A DNA stretch of 18,501 bases. Origin: Flavobacterium sp. GTDB taxonomy: Bacteria; Bacteroidota; Bacteroidia; Flavobacteriales; Flavobacteriaceae. Below, piece by piece: positions 17,240 through 18,501 of the stretch. Within the stretch, counting starts at the first letter, position 1; each line of letters opens with the position of its first letter. The stretch is taken from positions 1,104 through 19,604 of the forward strand of contig DMHA01000417.1 of NCBI GenBank assembly GCA_003449615.1, read 5' to 3'. The notes under the pieces were generated by a model, which was not told the DNA's origin, did not search any database, and was given only the letters and a program-made list of their open reading frames with translations. Position numbers and translations under genes: made by a program.

Positions 17240-18501
17240 TTATGCTATCTGAATTTTTTTCACAACCGTATCAAAATTAGACAAATCATTTTTTATAGCT
17301 TCTAAATCTAATGTTATTAAGTTCTCAGACAAATTTTGGCAGTATTTAACTAGTATTTCAATACTATTTTCTTTTGAATATTCAAGCAATTGTTTGTTGA
17401 AATCTTCAATTTTAAATAATATAAAAGTATCTTTTATTTGATTCCATAATGGGAAGAAATATGAATGAATATAGTCTATTTTTTCTCTTCTTATAGCCTC
17501 ATATTGTATTTCAGTAGATTCTAAAAATTCATTCTTTAATAAGCCATCATTATCTATACTCTCATAAGGCAGGTATTTCGTTAACATTCCTATTAGCTCA
17601 CGTTTACTTACAGGTTTAAATAATACATTACTAAAATTTTCATCTTTTTCTAATTTTCCAGCACTAAAAACCGATGCTGTATAAGCAATCACAGGAATGT
17701 GTTTAAGATGCTCCTTACTCTTAACAATCTTAGCAACTGTAAAACCATCTGTTCCTGGCATTCTTAAATCAAGCAATATTAATGATGGAGTTGTATGATT
17801 CAATATTTCAAGGGCTATGTCTCCACTTTCAGCAGTAATTGTAGTAAGATTCGATGAAATGAGAAAGTTTTCAACGGCTTCTATATTTGACAAAACATCA
17901 TCCACTATCATTATTGTACTCTTCTCAAAAATTATGGCATCAGGATCAATATCATGAGATGCATTATTCCTCATTCCTGCTTCACAAATCTTTATATCCT
18001 TTAATCGGATTATAAATGTTGAACCTACTCCTACTGTACTATCCACTTCAATTACTCCATCCATTTTATCAATCAATCGCTTAGAAATTGCAAGACCCAA
18101 ACCTGTTCCACCATATTTCCTTGTCGATTGTCCTTCTTGCTGTTGAAATGCTTCAAAAATTAATTGCTTCTGGTTTTCTGGTATCCCAATCCCTGAATCT
18201 TCTACTAATACTAACAATTCTCCACTCTCACTGGAGCTACTATTAAACATTAGAGATATTTTAATAAACCCTTCATGTGTAAATTTTACAGCATTTCCAA
18301 CAATATTAAAAAGAACTTGTTTAATTCTAATTTCATCAAGCAAAACTGCGGGAGGAAAATTATTCTCGATATCTAATAGTAAACTAATATTTTTTCTTCT
18401 CGCATTTTCAGAAAACAACATATTTATTTCATTCAAAATATTGACAAGATCAACTGGCTGAGGAGAAATAATCATCTTTCCGGCTTCAATTTTTGATAAA
18501 T
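17240..18501 (-). CDS. Hybrid sensor histidine kinase/response regulator, C-terminal part (5' end outside window)
   Basis: The frame is open to the right edge and reads LSKIEAGK directly before the first in-window ATG (18475). That is the end of a HisKA dimerisation domain, so this ATG is internal and the sensor region and phospho-acceptor His lie outside. Numbering from that ATG, the ATPase domain has IVGNAVKF (58-65), DSGIGIPE (93-100) and YGGTGLGLAISKRLI (121-135). The receiver domain (about 186-303) has VDD at 191-193, phospho-acceptor Asp236 in LILLDLRMPGTDG, and FKPVS at 286-290. The last ~105 residues (304-411) are helical, with only one histidine and no HxLKG phosphotransfer motif. 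I recall similar tails in Bacteroidota hybrid kinases. The protein senses an unknown signal and probably passes phosphate to its own receiver or the next gene's. Confidence 0.92.
   Translation of the reverse strand, partial: LSKIEAGKMIISPQPVDLVNILNEINMLFSENARRKNISLLLDIENNFPPAVLLDEIRIKQVLFNIVGNAVKFTHEGFIKISLMFNSSSSESGELLVLVEDSGIGIPENQKQLIFEAFQQQEGQSTRKYGGTGLGLAISKRLIDKMDGVIEVDSTVGVGSTFIIRLKDIKICEAGMRNNASHDIDPDAIIFEKSTIMIVDDVLSNIEAVENFLISSNLTTITAESGDIALEILNHTTPSLILLDLRMPGTDGFTVAKIVKSKEHLKHIPVIAYTASVFSAGKLEKDENFSNVLFKPVSKRELIGMLTKYLPYESIDNDGLLKNEFLESTEIQYEAIRREKIDYIHSYFFPLWNQIKDTFILFKIEDFNKQLLEYSKENSIEILVKYCQNLSENLITLDLEAIKNDLSNFDTVVKKIQIA

Overview
The window looks like chromosome of a member of the Bacteroidota. 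The strongest evidence is a complete, very large sprA gene (type IX secretion outer-membrane translocon) directly behind ruvA. Supporting signs are a Bacteroidota-style S8 peptidase, a hybrid kinase with a helical tail of the kind I recall from this phylum, weak or absent Shine-Dalgarno sequences, A+T-rich intergenic DNA, and two matches to the phylum's TAnnTTTG -7 promoter element. I cannot place it below phylum.

Left part (1-3300, mostly minus strand, accessory in character): the 5' part of an exported S8 peptidase running off the left edge; a small DUF6122-like membrane protein; a zinc-free MDR oxidoreductase; a small alpha/beta hydrolase; and a REP-associated (RAYT-type) Y1 transposase whose reading frame is broken by a -1 shift between the HUH histidines and the catalytic-tyrosine region. 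Base composition varies clearly here, with the oxidoreductase G+C-rich for this window.

Middle part (3425-8591, housekeeping): dprA (minus) is divergent from an M17 aminopeptidase-pdxA pair (plus). A TauE/SafE permease converges on pdxA with a 9-base overlap of the coding ends. Then ruvA (plus) starts the ruvA-sprA unit.

Right part (8606-18501): sprA fills 7.4 kb. Its only credible start is TTG, overlapping the stop of a four-codon ATG minicistron. Converging on it from the right is a two-gene signalling unit on the minus strand: a hybrid histidine kinase (5' end outside the window) followed by a REC-HisKA-HATPase protein. This pair is the A+T-richest DNA sampled.

No rRNA, tRNA, CRISPR array or complete insertion sequence was seen, and no stretch over 300 bases lacks a gene. 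Most of the window is ordinary chromosome. The item most worth a second look is the split transposase, which carries two in-phase A AAA AAT heptamers followed at 9 nt by a 6-bp hairpin. I saw no convincing new defence or other multi-gene system.
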